Below are positions 18,028-27,378 of a stretch of 41,411 nucleotides of DNA, piece by piece. Under the pieces are notes generated by a model, which was not told where the DNA came from, did not search any database, and saw nothing but the letters and a program-made list of their open reading frames with translations. Numbering within the stretch: position 1 is the first letter of the stretch; each line of letters opens with the position of its first letter. Source of the DNA: a gamma proteobacterium symbiont of Ctena orbiculata (GTDB lineage: Bacteria > Pseudomonadota > Gammaproteobacteria > Chromatiales > Chromatiaceae); contig NATW01000103.1 in assembly GCA_003094555.1 (NCBI GenBank), forward strand, positions 1 to 41,411. The letters are read 5' to 3'. The position numbers and the translations under genes were made by a program.

Positions 18028-18623
18028 TGCTGGTCGTAGCCCTGACAGGGGGTATAGGCAGCGGGAAGAGTGCTGTCTCCTCCCATCTGGAGTCCTTGGG
18101 CGTTCCGGTTATCGATGCCGATCTGCTTGCCCATAAACTGGTCAAACCGGGCTCACCCGCATTGCTAGAGATTCAAGCCACCTTCGGTGATGAACTAGTG
18201 GATGCCAATGGAGCCTTGGACCGATCAGCTTTGCGCAAGATCGTGTTCGACGACCCACAACAACGCCGCCGTCTGGAAGAGATCCTGCACCCACGTATCA
18301 GAAAGGCGATGGAGGACTGGATTGCAAACCAAACTGCCCCTTATGCAGTGCTGGTAATTCCACTACTGTTCGAAGCTGGACAGACGTCACTTGCCGATCG
18401 GGTTTTGGTAGTGGACTGTGAGGAGTCGCGACAGATTGAACGGGTACTCAACCGTGACCAACTATCAAGGAATCAGGTTGAACAGATCATGACGAGCCAG
18501 GTCGACCGCCAAACCCGCCTTCAAGGTGCGGACGATATCATCGAAAACAACGGCAGCCTCGACGCGTTGATGGATGCCACCGAGCGTTTACACAACAGCT
18601 ATCTTGAGTTGAGCGCTCGTTAA
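18027..18623 (+). CDS. coaE: Dephospho-CoA kinase
   Basis: Last step of coenzyme A synthesis: phosphorylates dephospho-CoA at the 3'-OH with ATP. The P-loop GGIGSGKS lies at residues 8-15 and the DADLLAHKLVKPGSP block follows. The lid and CoA-binding region includes HPRIRKAM and VVIPLLFE-type segments. I choose ATG 18027, which shares its A with the pilD stop codon, over an in-frame TTG at 18009, because it gives the family N-terminus MLVVALTGGIGSGKS and 198 residues. The pilD-coaE order is standard in gammaproteobacteria, but the usual yacG or zapD neighbour is missing and an AT-rich gene on the opposite strand follows. Confidence 0.93.
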   Translation: MLVVALTGGIGSGKSAVSSHLESLGVPVIDADLLAHKLVKPGSPALLEIQATFGDELVDANGALDRSALRKIVFDDPQQRRRLEEILHPRIRKAMEDWIANQTAPYAVLVIPLLFEAGQTSLADRVLVVDCEESRQIERVLNRDQLSRNQVEQIMTSQVDRQTRLQGADDIIENNGSLDALMDATERLHNSYLELSAR

Positions 18624-18737
18624 ACATCTGTATATAAATACACATGAAGATTACACCGGCCCTATGGTTGATAGTAAAAACCAATAATATGACAAATCCT
18701 GTTAAACTGACGTATTATTACATTCATCCGTGAGGCA

Positions 18738-21725
18738 TCATTGATTTTGAATTAGAGATGGATCAAAGTGGTTAATTAACCCTCTAAGCTCAAGATCACT
18801 GAATAGTTCCGGTGCAACTTTCGCATTGTACTTATAAACGTCTGCACCAGTACCTTTTTTGATGTGGCTGACAATGTTGTAGAGAAGAAGATGCTTGTCA
18901 GCTGATGTATCAATCGCTTGCTGATTATCCAAGTATTTCTTGGTTAGCTCCATTACTCCCGATAAGTCATCATCAAGCCATGCCTGAAGGGCGCCTAGCC
19001 ATAAGACACCATCCCTACTCAACTTAGACCTGCACACACTCAACTGCTCATAGAGCCGCTCCATCTCTTCTGACGAAGAATAGTCATACGCCCATTGCAC
19101 ATAACCTATTATCTGATTACTTATTTCTTCTGCCAACTTCCCTTCTTGACTTGATTTACAATAAATAATAATTTCAGTCAGCTTTTTAGCTGTCCCCTCC
19201 GCTAACGTTGTGGTGATTAATGGAAGAGTACGGCTCTCACTATAATTATTGAGCAGGCGATGGAATTCCCTTTTTTCATTTATTAAATGGGTGGCTTCAA
19301 TTGATGGGGCTTCTGTTACATCTCTAATGGGAGGCGTTGTTTCATCAAGAAGACGATTTAGTGCTTTAGTTACATAAAACATATATATTGATCGAGCATC
19401 AGTTTTTTTAAAACGGGTTTTAGTGGCCCCGATATCCAGAATAGGAAAGTAGTCAGAATTGGGATTAATAGTTAACGAAGAAAAAATAATATCAAGTTCT
19501 TTTTTTCCGGCAAGTTTACGGAACGCTAAATCGGAATACTGCTTAATATGGACCTTATCGAGTTCGTTCTTTAGTCCTTCATGCTTGAAAGGAATTTTGT
19601 AGTCCGCTTCCAGAGTCCCCATACCTGCAACTATCGCGATATCTGATGCAGCGATTTGGTATAAGTGGATATCATCGAAGTTCTCTTTCAAGGCCAAGTA
19701 GACTGTCGCAACAAGTTCTGGTGAAATTTCGTAAAGTTGCACCCACTGCACCAACACACCATTTGGCTTTAAATAACGCTTCACTTCACGGTAGAATTCG
19801 GCGCTAAACAGTCCTGATACACCACTTACCCACGGATTTGACGGTTCAGAGACAATAACGTCGTACTTGTTACCTGAGGTTGCGAAGTAGGTCTTTGCAT
19901 CTTCTATAATAACTTGGCTTCTAGTGTCATTGTATAGATTATCCACTCTAGGTCGAAAATATTCTGCAGCTTCATAAACCGCATGTTCGATCTCAATCGT
20001 ATCTAGTCGTTCCAGTTCTTTATTGTGAAGCAATACATGAGCAGTCAAACCTGACCCTAGACCAATATTTGCGATACTTGATGCGTTTGGCCTGTATATA
20101 TAGGGCAACGTACCTGCAAGCACCATTGTAGGCTCATCACCAGTAGCGCTGATCTTGTTATCATCAGCATCACTATTCAGAATTAGTGCAGCATCTGGCT
20201 TTCCGTTGTTTAGCAATGTAACTTTATTTCCGACAACCCTAACAGCAACGGTTGATGCTTTCCCGTCTTTATGGAATATGATATCACCCAAAGACATCGC
20301 CGCTTTACCATAACGATAAACTCCTGAGGCCATTTTCTGGGTATCTAATCCAACAAATGGTATGGTGAGAATAATGGTGAGGCATATGGTTACCAAAGCG
20401 AGTTGTGGTTTGTACTTGTTCAACGAGATTTTAGCGCGATGAATAATATACAGTCCGAGCAATACATCGACTATTGCACCAACGCCAATAACCCACTTTA
20501 ATCCTATCAGTGGCATTACCAATTGTATTGCCAAAATCACTCCTAGTATACTTCCCAAGGTATTCCATGCATAAATTTTACCGATTGCTGAGTCACCTGC
20601 TTTTCCCTTCAGCATAATGAAGGTAGCTAGAGGTAGTGTTGTACCTGCACAGATCGTAGCTGGCAGCATGATGATCAAGGAGACACCATAACTGAAAAAC
20701 GTATACAGTAAGTATCCACTGTCATTGGTCTTTAATGTTTCGACGATTAATCCCATAAGCTCATAGGTATAGTTGTAGAGCGGGATAGTCAAGACGGCAA
20801 ACGTACCCATGACTAACTGTATAAGGCCCAACACCAATAACGGGTTATCGAAACGATCAATTTTTTTTCTTATCCAAAACCCACCAATAGCGAGTCCTAG
20901 GATAAATGCACTCAACATAATCTCAAATGAATGAGTTGAACCACCTAGCACCATGGTCAGCATCCGTATCCAACCGATCTCATACATAAATGATGCTAAA
21001 CCAGTAAAGGCTGCAATCACCAATAGATAATTGTGCACAGAGTTGGTAATAGAAGGCACAGCCGTAACAAAGGTCGGTTTTGGAGATGGGTAATAATCAT
21101 TCTTAGACAGGAAGTAGACAACCATTGAAAGGGAGATATTGATCAATCCGGCTGAGAGTACAGCTCCCGGCAGGCCAATGTTAGGTATTAAAACAAAGGC
21201 ATTAGTCAGGACACCGATGGCGGCCCCAAAACTATTTACGAAATACAGGGTGGCGAGAGTCTTACCTGAATTTCCCGGAAAACGCCGGATTAAGCCTGCC
21301 GTCAACAGAGGGAAAGTGGCACCCAGTAATATGGATTGAGGCAGTATCATGAGACTGCCGATACTCCACTTTACCGTATGAACCAGCCACGTGGATTCAA
21401 AACTCGGGAAGATACTCTCAAAAGCGGTACTTTGCACTGCCACAAACATCGAATGAAAAACAAGTCCCAATAAACCTATGATTCCTTCAACAACCCCATA
21501 CCATAAGATAAGATTGGTTAAGCGATTGCTCAGCTTTGCTGCTAGCGCCGACCCGATAGCCATACCGCCCATAAAAATGGCAAGTACCAGCACCTGCGCA
21601 TAGGAAGAGTGACCAAGGAACAACTTCAGATAGTGGGACCATATTGCTTCATAAATCAGTCCTGAAAAACCAGAGAGCGCAAAGATTGCGACAAACACAG
21701 AAAGCATCATTACCCGCTTACTCAT
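18738..21725 (-). CDS. Polytopic membrane protein fused to a spermidine synthase-like domain
   Basis: A 995-residue protein. The first 470 residues form about 14 transmembrane helices in two similar halves, each starting with a FxGLxYExxW block (SGFSGLIYEAIWSHYL and TGLASFMYEIGWIRML). A spermidine-synthase-like Rossmann domain follows, with NIGLGSGLTAHVLL near residue 555 and EPSNPWVSGVSGLFSAEFY near 630. The last 230 residues are helical and unassigned. Such fused MFS/spermidine synthases are widespread, but the substrate is unknown and they need not make polyamines. An AGGAG site precedes ATG 21725. Base composition is distinctly AT-rich: one 60-base sample (19141-19200) has 21 G/C, against 38 in a clpB sample (24001-24060). 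This suggests transfer. Confidence 0.82.
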   Translation of the reverse strand: MSKRVMMLSVFVAIFALSGFSGLIYEAIWSHYLKLFLGHSSYAQVLVLAIFMGGMAIGSALAAKLSNRLTNLILWYGVVEGIIGLLGLVFHSMFVAVQSTAFESIFPSFESTWLVHTVKWSIGSLMILPQSILLGATFPLLTAGLIRRFPGNSGKTLATLYFVNSFGAAIGVLTNAFVLIPNIGLPGAVLSAGLINISLSMVVYFLSKNDYYPSPKPTFVTAVPSITNSVHNYLLVIAAFTGLASFMYEIGWIRMLTMVLGGSTHSFEIMLSAFILGLAIGGFWIRKKIDRFDNPLLVLGLIQLVMGTFAVLTIPLYNYTYELMGLIVETLKTNDSGYLLYTFFSYGVSLIIMLPATICAGTTLPLATFIMLKGKAGDSAIGKIYAWNTLGSILGVILAIQLVMPLIGLKWVIGVGAIVDVLLGLYIIHRAKISLNKYKPQLALVTICLTIILTIPFVGLDTQKMASGVYRYGKAAMSLGDIIFHKDGKASTVAVRVVGNKVTLLNNGKPDAALILNSDADDNKISATGDEPTMVLAGTLPYIYRPNASSIANIGLGSGLTAHVLLHNKELERLDTIEIEHAVYEAAEYFRPRVDNLYNDTRSQVIIEDAKTYFATSGNKYDVIVSEPSNPWVSGVSGLFSAEFYREVKRYLKPNGVLVQWVQLYEISPELVATVYLALKENFDDIHLYQIAASDIAIVAGMGTLEADYKIPFKHEGLKNELDKVHIKQYSDLAFRKLAGKKELDIIFSSLTINPNSDYFPILDIGATKTRFKKTDARSIYMFYVTKALNRLLDETTPPIRDVTEAPSIEATHLINEKREFHRLLNNYSESRTLPLITTTLAEGTAKKLTEIIIYCKSSQEGKLAEEISNQIIGYVQWAYDYSSSEEMERLYEQLSVCRSKLSRDGVLWLGALQAWLDDDLSGVMELTKKYLDNQQAIDTSADKHLLLYNIVSHIKKGTGADVYKYNAKVAPELFSDLELRGLINHFDPSLIQNQ

Positions 21726-22221
21726 GAATTCTCCTGATATCGAAATTATTTCTTATTACAATACTATTTTGGTCTATACACAGTTTAACTGATTTGCATA
21801 ATTGCCATTTCAAAAGTAATTCTCTAGTCCCAGTCATCTGTATTGTCTTGCTCGATCCAGAGTCTGAAGATAATGATCAAAATCCCACTTAAGTAGATAC
21901 TTTTATATTTGAATGATATCGCAACCAAACATGCTTAAATTTTTTTTATATTTCTATTACACGCATTTAAACGTACAAAAAGTATATTAGAATCATTCCC
22001 AATGACTTCGACAGCATTAATCCAATGTACCCTGACAATGGTTGTACAATGTGCCCCGTATGCTAGTCAATTCACACAAAGAGATATCATACAAGCACAT
22101 ATAGAGAGCCTGATGAGACGCGATATCTGATTATGTTAGGGTCAATTTATCTCAGTTCTTTAATCACTGCTTACAATATCCACACTTTAGGATATGTATT
22201 GTATGCGGTGCTCTGCAAATA
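21726..22221. other. AT-rich spacer with no gene recognised
   Basis: About 500 bases upstream of the fused spermidine synthase-like gene and downstream of clpB. Composition is as AT-rich as the adjacent gene. I see only short open frames without ribosome sites and no RNA-like folds that I can support. It presumably holds the promoter of the 995-residue protein. A degenerate repeat follows at its right end. Confidence 0.5.
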
Positions 22222-22294
22222 TATACGTTCACTTGCGAACGAATTAACTATAAACAGTACTGAGTGAGGTACGTACGGCATGCCGCACCCTAAA
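22222..22294. repeat. Degenerate remnant of the terminal-repeat/palindrome family
   Basis: ACGTTCACTTGCGAAC near 22227-22242 matches the arm end GCGTTCATTTGCGGAC at 13 of 16 positions. About 30 bases later, TACGGCATGCCGCACCCTA (near 22273-22291) is the inner palindromic module seen at 8601 and 25026, in reverse orientation. The remnant lies four bases from the clpB stop, at the edge of the AT-rich block, and could mark an old insertion boundary or serve as a weak terminator for clpB. Confidence 0.45.
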
Positions 22295-22297
22295 GAA

Positions 22298-24892
22298 TTA
22301 TGCAGCGGTATCCTGTTTAACTTTACTAAAAGTAAGACCACCCTCAATACTATCGACCTCGATGGTATCCCCAGGTCCAAATCGACCCGCCAGGATCTCC
22401 TGGGCCAGGGGGTTCTCCAACTGCTGACGGATCGCCCGTTTCAGGGGCCGTGCGCCATACACCGGATCGAATCCCGCCTCGCCCAGGCGGTCGAGGGCCG
22501 TATCGGTGATCACCAGCCCCATATCGTGTTCCGAGAGCCGCTTGTGCAGGTAGTCGATCTGGATCCTTGCAATGGCGCGGATCTGCTCGCTGGCCAGGGG
22601 GTGGAAGACCACGATCTCATCCAGCCGGTTGATGAATTCGGGACGGAAATTCTGCCGCACCGTCTCCATCACCGCCGCCTTCATCTCCTGATAGTGCTCC
22701 TCACCGGTCATATCCTGGATCACCTGGGAGCCCAGGTTGGAGGTCATCACGATCACTGTGTTACGGAAATCGACCGTGCGTCCCTGCCCGTCGGTGAGAC
22801 GTCCGTCATCGAGCACCTGTAACAATACATTGAAGACATCGGGATGGGCCTTCTCCACCTCATCCAGCAGCAGTACCGAGTAGGGTCTACGGCGGACCGC
22901 TTCGGTCAGATAGCCGCCCTCTTCATAACCGACATAGCCGGGGGGCGCACCTATCAGCCGCGCTACCGAGTGCTTCTCCATGAACTCCGACATATCGATG
23001 CGCACCATCGCCTCCTCGGTATCGAAGAGGAACTCCGCCAATGCCTTGCACAGCTCGGTCTTGCCCACACCGGTGGGACCGAGAAAGAGAAACGAGCCGT
23101 TGGGTTGATTGGGATCGGAGAGCCCGGCCCGGGAGCGGCGGATGGCATCGCTCACCGCGCGTACCCCCTCCTCCTGGCCGATCACCCGTCTGCCCAGCTC
23201 CTCTTCCATGCGCAGCAGCTTGTCCCGCTCCCCCTCCAGCATCTTGGAGACGGGAATCCCGGTCCACTTGGAGACCACATCGGCGATCTCCTCTTCCGAG
23301 ACCTTGTTGCGCAGCAGCTTCATCTCCTGCATCTCGGCCTGGGTCGCCATGTCGAGCTGTCGCTCCAGCTCGGGAATACGGCCATATTGCAGCTCCGACA
23401 TGCGCGCCAGATCGCCGGCCCTGCGAGCCGTCTCGAGCTCGAGCCTGGCCTCTTCCAGGGACTCTTTGATGTGGGTGGTGCCCTGCAGCGCCGCCTTTTC
23501 CGATTTCCAGATCTCTTCCAGATCGGAGAACTCCCGTTCCAGGCGATCGATCTGCGCCTCGAGTTCAGCCAGACGCTTTTTCGAGGCCTCATCGGACTCC
23601 TTGTTGAGGGCCTCACGCTCTATCTTGAACTGAATCAGGCGCCGTTCGAGCCGATCCATCTCCTCCGGCTTGGAGTCGATCTCCATGCGGATCTGAGAGG
23701 CCGCCTCATCCACCAGGTCGATGGCCTTGTCCGGCAGTTGGCGGTCGCTGATATAGCGATGGGAGAGGGTTGCCGCGGCCACGATCGCGGGATCGGTGAC
23801 ATCCACGCCATGGTGGACCTCGTAGCGTTCTTTGAGGCCGCGCAGGATGGCAATGGTATCTTCCACGCTGGGCTCTTCCACCAGAACCTTCTGGAAACGG
23901 CGCTCCAGGGCCGCATCCTTCTCCAGATATTTGCGATATTCATCCAGGGTGGTGGCCCCGACACAGTGGAGTTCACCCCGGGCCAGGGCGGGTTTCAGCA
24001 TATTCCCCGCATCCATGGAGCCCTCCGCCTTGCCGGCGCCGACCATGGTATGCAGCTCATCGATGAAGAGAATGATCTGCCCCTCCTGTTTGGCCAGATC
24101 GTTGAGTACCGCCTTCAGGCGCTCCTCGAACTCACCACGAAACTTGGCCCCGGCGATCAGGGCGCCCATGTCGAGGGAGAGCAGCCGTTTGCTCTTCAGT
24201 CCCTCCGGCACCTCGCCGTTGATAATGCGCTGCGCCAGCCCCTCCACGATGGCGGTCTTGCCCACTCCGGGCTCGCCGATCAGTACCGGGTTGTTCTTGG
24301 TACGGCGCTGCAGCACCTGAATGGTGCGACGTATCTCATCGTCACGCCCGATCACAGGGTCCAGTTTGCCCTGCTCCGCGCGCTCGGTGAGATCGATGGT
24401 GTACTTCTCCAATGCCTGGCGTTGATCCTCCGCATTCGGATCATCCACGCTCTGTCCGCCACGCAGCTTTTCGATGCTCTGCTCCAGGGCCTCTCTGGAT
24501 CCTCCCGCATTGCGCAACACCTCGCCCAGTTCGCCCTTGTCCTCGACTGCCGCGAGGACGAAAAGTTCGCTGGAGATATATTGGTCCTTGCGCTGTTGCG
24601 CCAGCTTGTCGGTCTGGTTCAGCAGCCGTCCCAGATCATTGGAGATATGCAGATCACCCGCCGCACCCTGGACGCTGGGCAGCCGTTCCATGGCGGCGCT
24701 CAGGCTGGTTCGCAACTGGTTGACGTTGACATCGGACTGGGTAAGCAGATGGCGAATCGTGCCCCCATCCTGATCCAGCAGGGCGATCATCAGATGCACC
24801 GGCTCGATGAACTGGTGATCACGTCCAACAGCCAGGCTCTGGGCATCCGCCAGCGCCATCTGGAATTTACTGGTCAAACGGTCCATTCGCAT
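22298..24892 (-). CDS. clpB: ATP-dependent disaggregase ClpB
   Basis: Hsp100 chaperone that extracts polypeptides from aggregates with DnaK. The N-terminal Clp_N double repeat spans about 1-145. The first AAA+ domain has Walker A GEPGVGKT at 206-213 and Walker [10 protein letters not shown]. The coiled-coil middle domain covers about 400-525, and the second AAA+ domain has Walker A GPTGVGKT at 605-612 and [12 protein letters not shown]. The length of 864 residues and the start [18 protein letters not shown] agree with gammaproteobacterial ClpB. A heat-shock promoter lies directly upstream. The gene is separated from its usual rluD-pgeF neighbours. Confidence 0.97.
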   Translation of the reverse strand: MRMDRLTSKFQMALADAQSLAVGRDHQFIEPVHLMIALLDQDGGTIRHLLTQSDVNVNQLRTSLSAAMERLPSVQGAAGDLHISNDLGRLLNQTDKLAQQRKDQYISSELFVLAAVEDKGELGEVLRNAGGSREALEQSIEKLRGGQSVDDPNAEDQRQALEKYTIDLTERAEQGKLDPVIGRDDEIRRTIQVLQRRTKNNPVLIGEPGVGKTAIVEGLAQRIINGEVPEGLKSKRLLSLDMGALIAGAKFRGEFEERLKAVLNDLAKQEGQIILFIDELHTMVGAGKAEGSMDAGNMLKPALARGELHCVGATTLDEYRKYLEKDAALERRFQKVLVEEPSVEDTIAILRGLKERYEVHHGVDVTDPAIVAAATLSHRYISDRQLPDKAIDLVDEAASQIRMEIDSKPEEMDRLERRLIQFKIEREALNKESDEASKKRLAELEAQIDRLEREFSDLEEIWKSEKAALQGTTHIKESLEEARLELETARRAGDLARMSELQYGRIPELERQLDMATQAEMQEMKLLRNKVSEEEIADVVSKWTGIPVSKMLEGERDKLLRMEEELGRRVIGQEEGVRAVSDAIRRSRAGLSDPNQPNGSFLFLGPTGVGKTELCKALAEFLFDTEEAMVRIDMSEFMEKHSVARLIGAPPGYVGYEEGGYLTEAVRRRPYSVLLLDEVEKAHPDVFNVLLQVLDDGRLTDGQGRTVDFRNTVIVMTSNLGSQVIQDMTGEEHYQEMKAAVMETVRQNFRPEFINRLDEIVVFHPLASEQIRAIARIQIDYLHKRLSEHDMGLVITDTALDRLGEAGFDPVYGARPLKRAIRQQLENPLAQEILAGRFGPGDTIEVDSIEGGLTFSKVKQDTAA

Positions 24893-24926
24893 GGGAAATA
24901 CTCCGAAAACTGATTCAATACCCTTC

Positions 24927-24955
24927 AGATGGGGGAGGAATCCCCCTATTTCAAC
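24927..24955 (-). promoter_or_regulatory. Sigma-32 heat-shock promoter of clpB
   Basis: On the minus strand, GTTGAAA (24955-24949) and CCCCATCT (24934-24927) are separated by 14 bases, close to the sigma-32 consensus CTTGAAA-N11-16-CCCCATNT. The transcript start would fall near 24920, giving a leader of about 28 bases before ATG 24892. This is the expected control for clpB. Confidence 0.82.
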
Positions 24956-24967
24956 CTGAATAGGGGG
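24942..24967. promoter_or_regulatory. Perfect inverted repeat over the clpB -35 box
   Basis: CCCCCTATT at 24942-24950 and AATAGGGGG at 24959-24967 form a perfect 9-base inverted repeat with an 8-base spacer that covers the -35 element. A second hairpin partner, GGGGG at 24931-24935, could compete for the same CCCCC. It does not match the CIRCE repressor site. It could be an operator for an unknown regulator or a transcription terminator for something to the right. Confidence 0.5.
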
Positions 24968-24982
24968 CTATTGAAGAGGATA

Positions 24983-25313
24983 GTCCGCAAATGAACGCGA
25001 ATAAACGCAAATGTTCAAGATAAATGTAGGGTGCGGCTTGCCGTACCAATATACGAGCACCAATAAGGCACCAATGTGCCTATAGGAATTAATTGGACAG
25101 GCTATGGATTCCTGCGAGGGAGCGAGGTAACCGGAAGAAAGAAGAGTGTCCTCAAATGAACGCTAATGAACGCAAATGTGTGCGGAATATTTCTTTAGTT
25201 GGTTTGAACCGGGTAGATATGTGATTTCAAGATAATGCGCTTGGCGGGCTGGAGACGAACAGCTATAAAGGCAATATTCTTACATTTGCGTTTATTCGCG
25301 TTCATTTGCGGAC
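24983..25313. mobile_element. Miniature element with perfect 32-base terminal inverted repeats
   Basis: The arm at 24983-25014 (GTCCGCAAATGAACGC...GCAAATGT) is the exact reverse complement of 25282-25313, 32 of 32 bases. The 331-base unit holds a palindromic module (GTAGGGTGCGGC-TT-GCCGTACC) at 25026-25047 and another arm-like copy at 25148-25179. There is no open frame of note, so it could only move with a transposase supplied elsewhere. The perfect arms suggest recent activity or gene conversion, in contrast to the diverged copies at 2399 and 8554. I see no unambiguous target duplication. Confidence 0.72.
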
Positions 25314-25608
25314 TTTTAATCTTCCTGCCGCGACGCCATCGCCTCGACCTTGGACATCACCATCCCTTCCAGGTGTAGGGTGCGGCCCTGCTCCGCCCTA
25401 CAACTGATCATTGATATACGAATCGACGTGACAAGGCATGGGTTTCCACGTTGGATCGAGGAAACCAGGAGCAGGATTGGAGGGATGCGAGAGCCTGTCC
25501 GATCGTCTCGAATCCAGTAACCTTTTACATATAAATCACGAAAATACCCGAACTCAAATCACTTAAAATATTTCGCACATTTGCGTTCATTAGCGTTCAT
25601 TTGCGGAC
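25148..25608. repeat. Second, interleaved inverted-repeat pair ending at purE
   Basis: The arm at 25148-25179 is the reverse complement of 25577-25608 with one mismatch in 32 bases, a closer match to each other than to the arms of the 24983-25313 pair. The pairs overlap in the order left1, left2, right1, right2, as if one element inserted into another or a segment was duplicated. The right arm ends three bases from the purE stop codon. The stretch 25374-25576 also holds a GTAGGGTGCGGC...CCGCCCTAC palindrome (about 25375-25400) and otherwise nothing recognisable. Confidence 0.65.
25316..25373 (-). pseudogene. Duplicated 3' end of purE attached to a repeat arm
   Basis: Bases 25282-25373 repeat 25577-25669 with two substitutions in the arm, one missing T and one substitution in the coding part. 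The segment 25316-25373 is the last 58 bases of purE, including its stop codon, and is followed at once by the palindromic module. It encodes only a C-terminal scrap and cannot be functional as a gene. The copy shows that sequence flanking the repeat was duplicated together with it. Confidence 0.85.
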
Positions 25609-25611
25609 TTT

Positions 25612-26112
25612 TTAATCTTCCTGCCGCGACGCCATCGCCTCGACCTTGGACATCACCATCGCTTCCAGGGCCTGCTTGAAGTCGATGATGCGTTGGCGCA
25701 GCTCGGGCTGGGCGGTGCTGAGGATCTGCGCCGCCAGAATACCCGCATTTCGGGCGCCATTGATGGCGACGGTGGCCACCGGTACGCCTGGCGGCATCTG
25801 CACGATGGAGAGCAGCGAATCCTCGCCACTCAGGGCGGAGGTCTTCACTGGCACGCCGACTACCGGTAGGGGCGAAAGCGAAGCGACCATACCGGGGAGG
25901 TGGGCGGCACCCCCCGCACCGGCAATGATCACCTGGAGCCCCCTGTCCGCGGCCTGTTGGGCATATTCATAGAGCCGGCTGGGGGTACGATGGGCCGAAA
26001 CGATGGTCATCTCGTAGGGAACCTGCAGTTCCTGCAGCACCTTTGCCGCCTCCTGCATGACGGGAAGATCGGAATCACTTCCCATGATAATGCCCACAAC
26101 TGGTTGGTTCAT
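25612..26112 (-). CDS. purE: N5-carboxyaminoimidazole ribonucleotide mutase
   Basis: Class I PurE: moves the carboxyl group of N5-CAIR to give CAIR in purine synthesis. The nucleotide-binding GSDSD lies at residues 11-15 and the conserved H41 in SAHRTP. The central blocks [14 protein letters not shown] and [15 protein letters not shown] are intact. The length is 166 residues. The start overlaps the end of purK by four bases, so the order is purK then purE, the reverse of many bacteria. The stop codon lies three bases from a repeat arm, and a copy of its last 58 bases sits about 300 bases further downstream. Confidence 0.96.
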   Translation of the reverse strand: MNQPVVGIIMGSDSDLPVMQEAAKVLQELQVPYEMTIVSAHRTPSRLYEYAQQAADRGLQVIIAGAGGAAHLPGMVASLSPLPVVGVPVKTSALSGEDSLLSIVQMPPGVPVATVAINGARNAGILAAQILSTAQPELRQRIIDFKQALEAMVMSKVEAMASRQED

Positions 26113-27266
26113 GGCTGCTGTTCTCCAGTTATTTTAATCAGATCCCGTACCTGTTCCGCCTTACGCCTGGCCGCATCCAGATCCGGATCGAGTACGGTGA
26201 CATGCCCCATCTTGCGGTAGGGGGTCACTTCCGCCTTGCCATACAGATGCAGACAGACCCCCTCTATCCCGAGGGCGGCGGCCATACCCTCTATAACCGG
26301 CCTGCCACGAGCTGCTGAATCACCGAGCAGATTGATCATCGCCGCGGGTGATAAAAGGTCGGTGGCCCCCAGGGGTAATCCCAAAATGGCCCGCAGATGC
26401 TGTTCAAACTGATCGGTGATGCAGGCCTCGATAGTATGGTGGCCTGAGTTGTGGGTACGTGGTGCGATTTCATTCACCAGCAACTGGTCATCCTGGGTGA
26501 GAAACATCTCCACACCAAATACGCCCACACCCCGCAGTGCATCGATGGTGCGCATCGCCAGCGCCTCTGCCGCCGCGGCAACCTCCGCGCTCACTGCGGC
26601 GGGGCATAGCAGCAGATCGAGAACATTTTCCCCGGGTCGGAAACACATCTCAACTGTTGGATAGGCGATACACTCCCCTTCCTGATTGCGGGCGACCATG
26701 ACCGCCAACTCCTTCTTGGCCTGCACGAATCGCTCCACTAATGAGGCCACCGGGAGATGCTTTTCAAAATCCTCTGCATTCGGCATCACCGCCACACCAC
26801 GCCCGTCATAACCACCGCGACGCGCCTTTTGTACCAGCGGAAAACCAAAAGATTCAAAGGCTTGCAGTTCAGGCTCCGGCATCTCCACAAACTCTGCCGT
26901 GGGGATACCATGCTGCTCCAGAAACTGCTTTTGGGTCAGCTTATCCTGCAACACCGAGAGCAGGGCCGGGGCTGGATGGATAACATGCCCCTCACGCTGC
27001 AGCTGAGCCAGGGTCTCGGTATCGATATTCTCCAACTCGAAGGTCACCACATCACAGGATTCCGCCAACTCACGCAGTTTTGCCGGATCGTGATATCCGC
27101 CGATTATCTGATGCCCGGCAACCTGTCCGGCAGGTGAGCGGGGATAGGGGTCGAGGACCACACAAGTACAGCCCAGACGTTTTGCCGCCTTGACCATCAT
27201 ACGCCCTAACTGGCCACCACCAATGAGGCCGATTCGGGCTACCGGAAATGGGAAACTATCCTTCAT
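26109..27266 (-). CDS. purK: N5-carboxyaminoimidazole ribonucleotide synthase
   Basis: ATP-grasp enzyme that carboxylates AIR with ATP and bicarbonate, producing the substrate of PurE. The N-terminal fold begins [13 protein letters not shown]. The ATP-grasp part includes [12 protein letters not shown] and, later, [24 protein letters not shown], which carries the metal-binding Glu and Asn residues. The protein is 385 residues from ATG 27266; a GTG at 27269 is equally possible and neither has a strong ribosome site. It is translationally coupled to purE. Confidence 0.95.
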   Translation of the reverse strand: MKDSFPFPVARIGLIGGGQLGRMMVKAAKRLGCTCVVLDPYPRSPAGQVAGHQIIGGYHDPAKLRELAESCDVVTFELENIDTETLAQLQREGHVIHPAPALLSVLQDKLTQKQFLEQHGIPTAEFVEMPEPELQAFESFGFPLVQKARRGGYDGRGVAVMPNAEDFEKHLPVASLVERFVQAKKELAVMVARNQEGECIAYPTVEMCFRPGENVLDLLLCPAAVSAEVAAAAEALAMRTIDALRGVGVFGVEMFLTQDDQLLVNEIAPRTHNSGHHTIEACITDQFEQHLRAILGLPLGATDLLSPAAMINLLGDSAARGRPVIEGMAAALGIEGVCLHLYGKAEVTPYRKMGHVTVLDPDLDAARRKAEQVRDLIKITGEQQP

Positions 27267-27378
27267 CACTATCTATAAAAAGGGTTGATTATTCGTCAAG
27301 GGGGGAGAGTATACCCGGCAAACAGCAGGAATACCTCAATCTGAGTAAAATTCGAGGGGACTCATGGGCCTATCAGAC

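Noticed and set aside
22844-24913. 689-codon open frame on the plus strand opposite clpB
   Set aside because: It is a mirror of the GC-rich clpB codon pattern. The translation shows no domain, it has no ribosome site, and clpB is certain.
24983-25608. Possible CRISPR array from repeated 32-base units
   Set aside because: The units occur in both orientations with unequal spacing of 130-300 bases, and no cas gene is present. They are inverted repeats, not an array.
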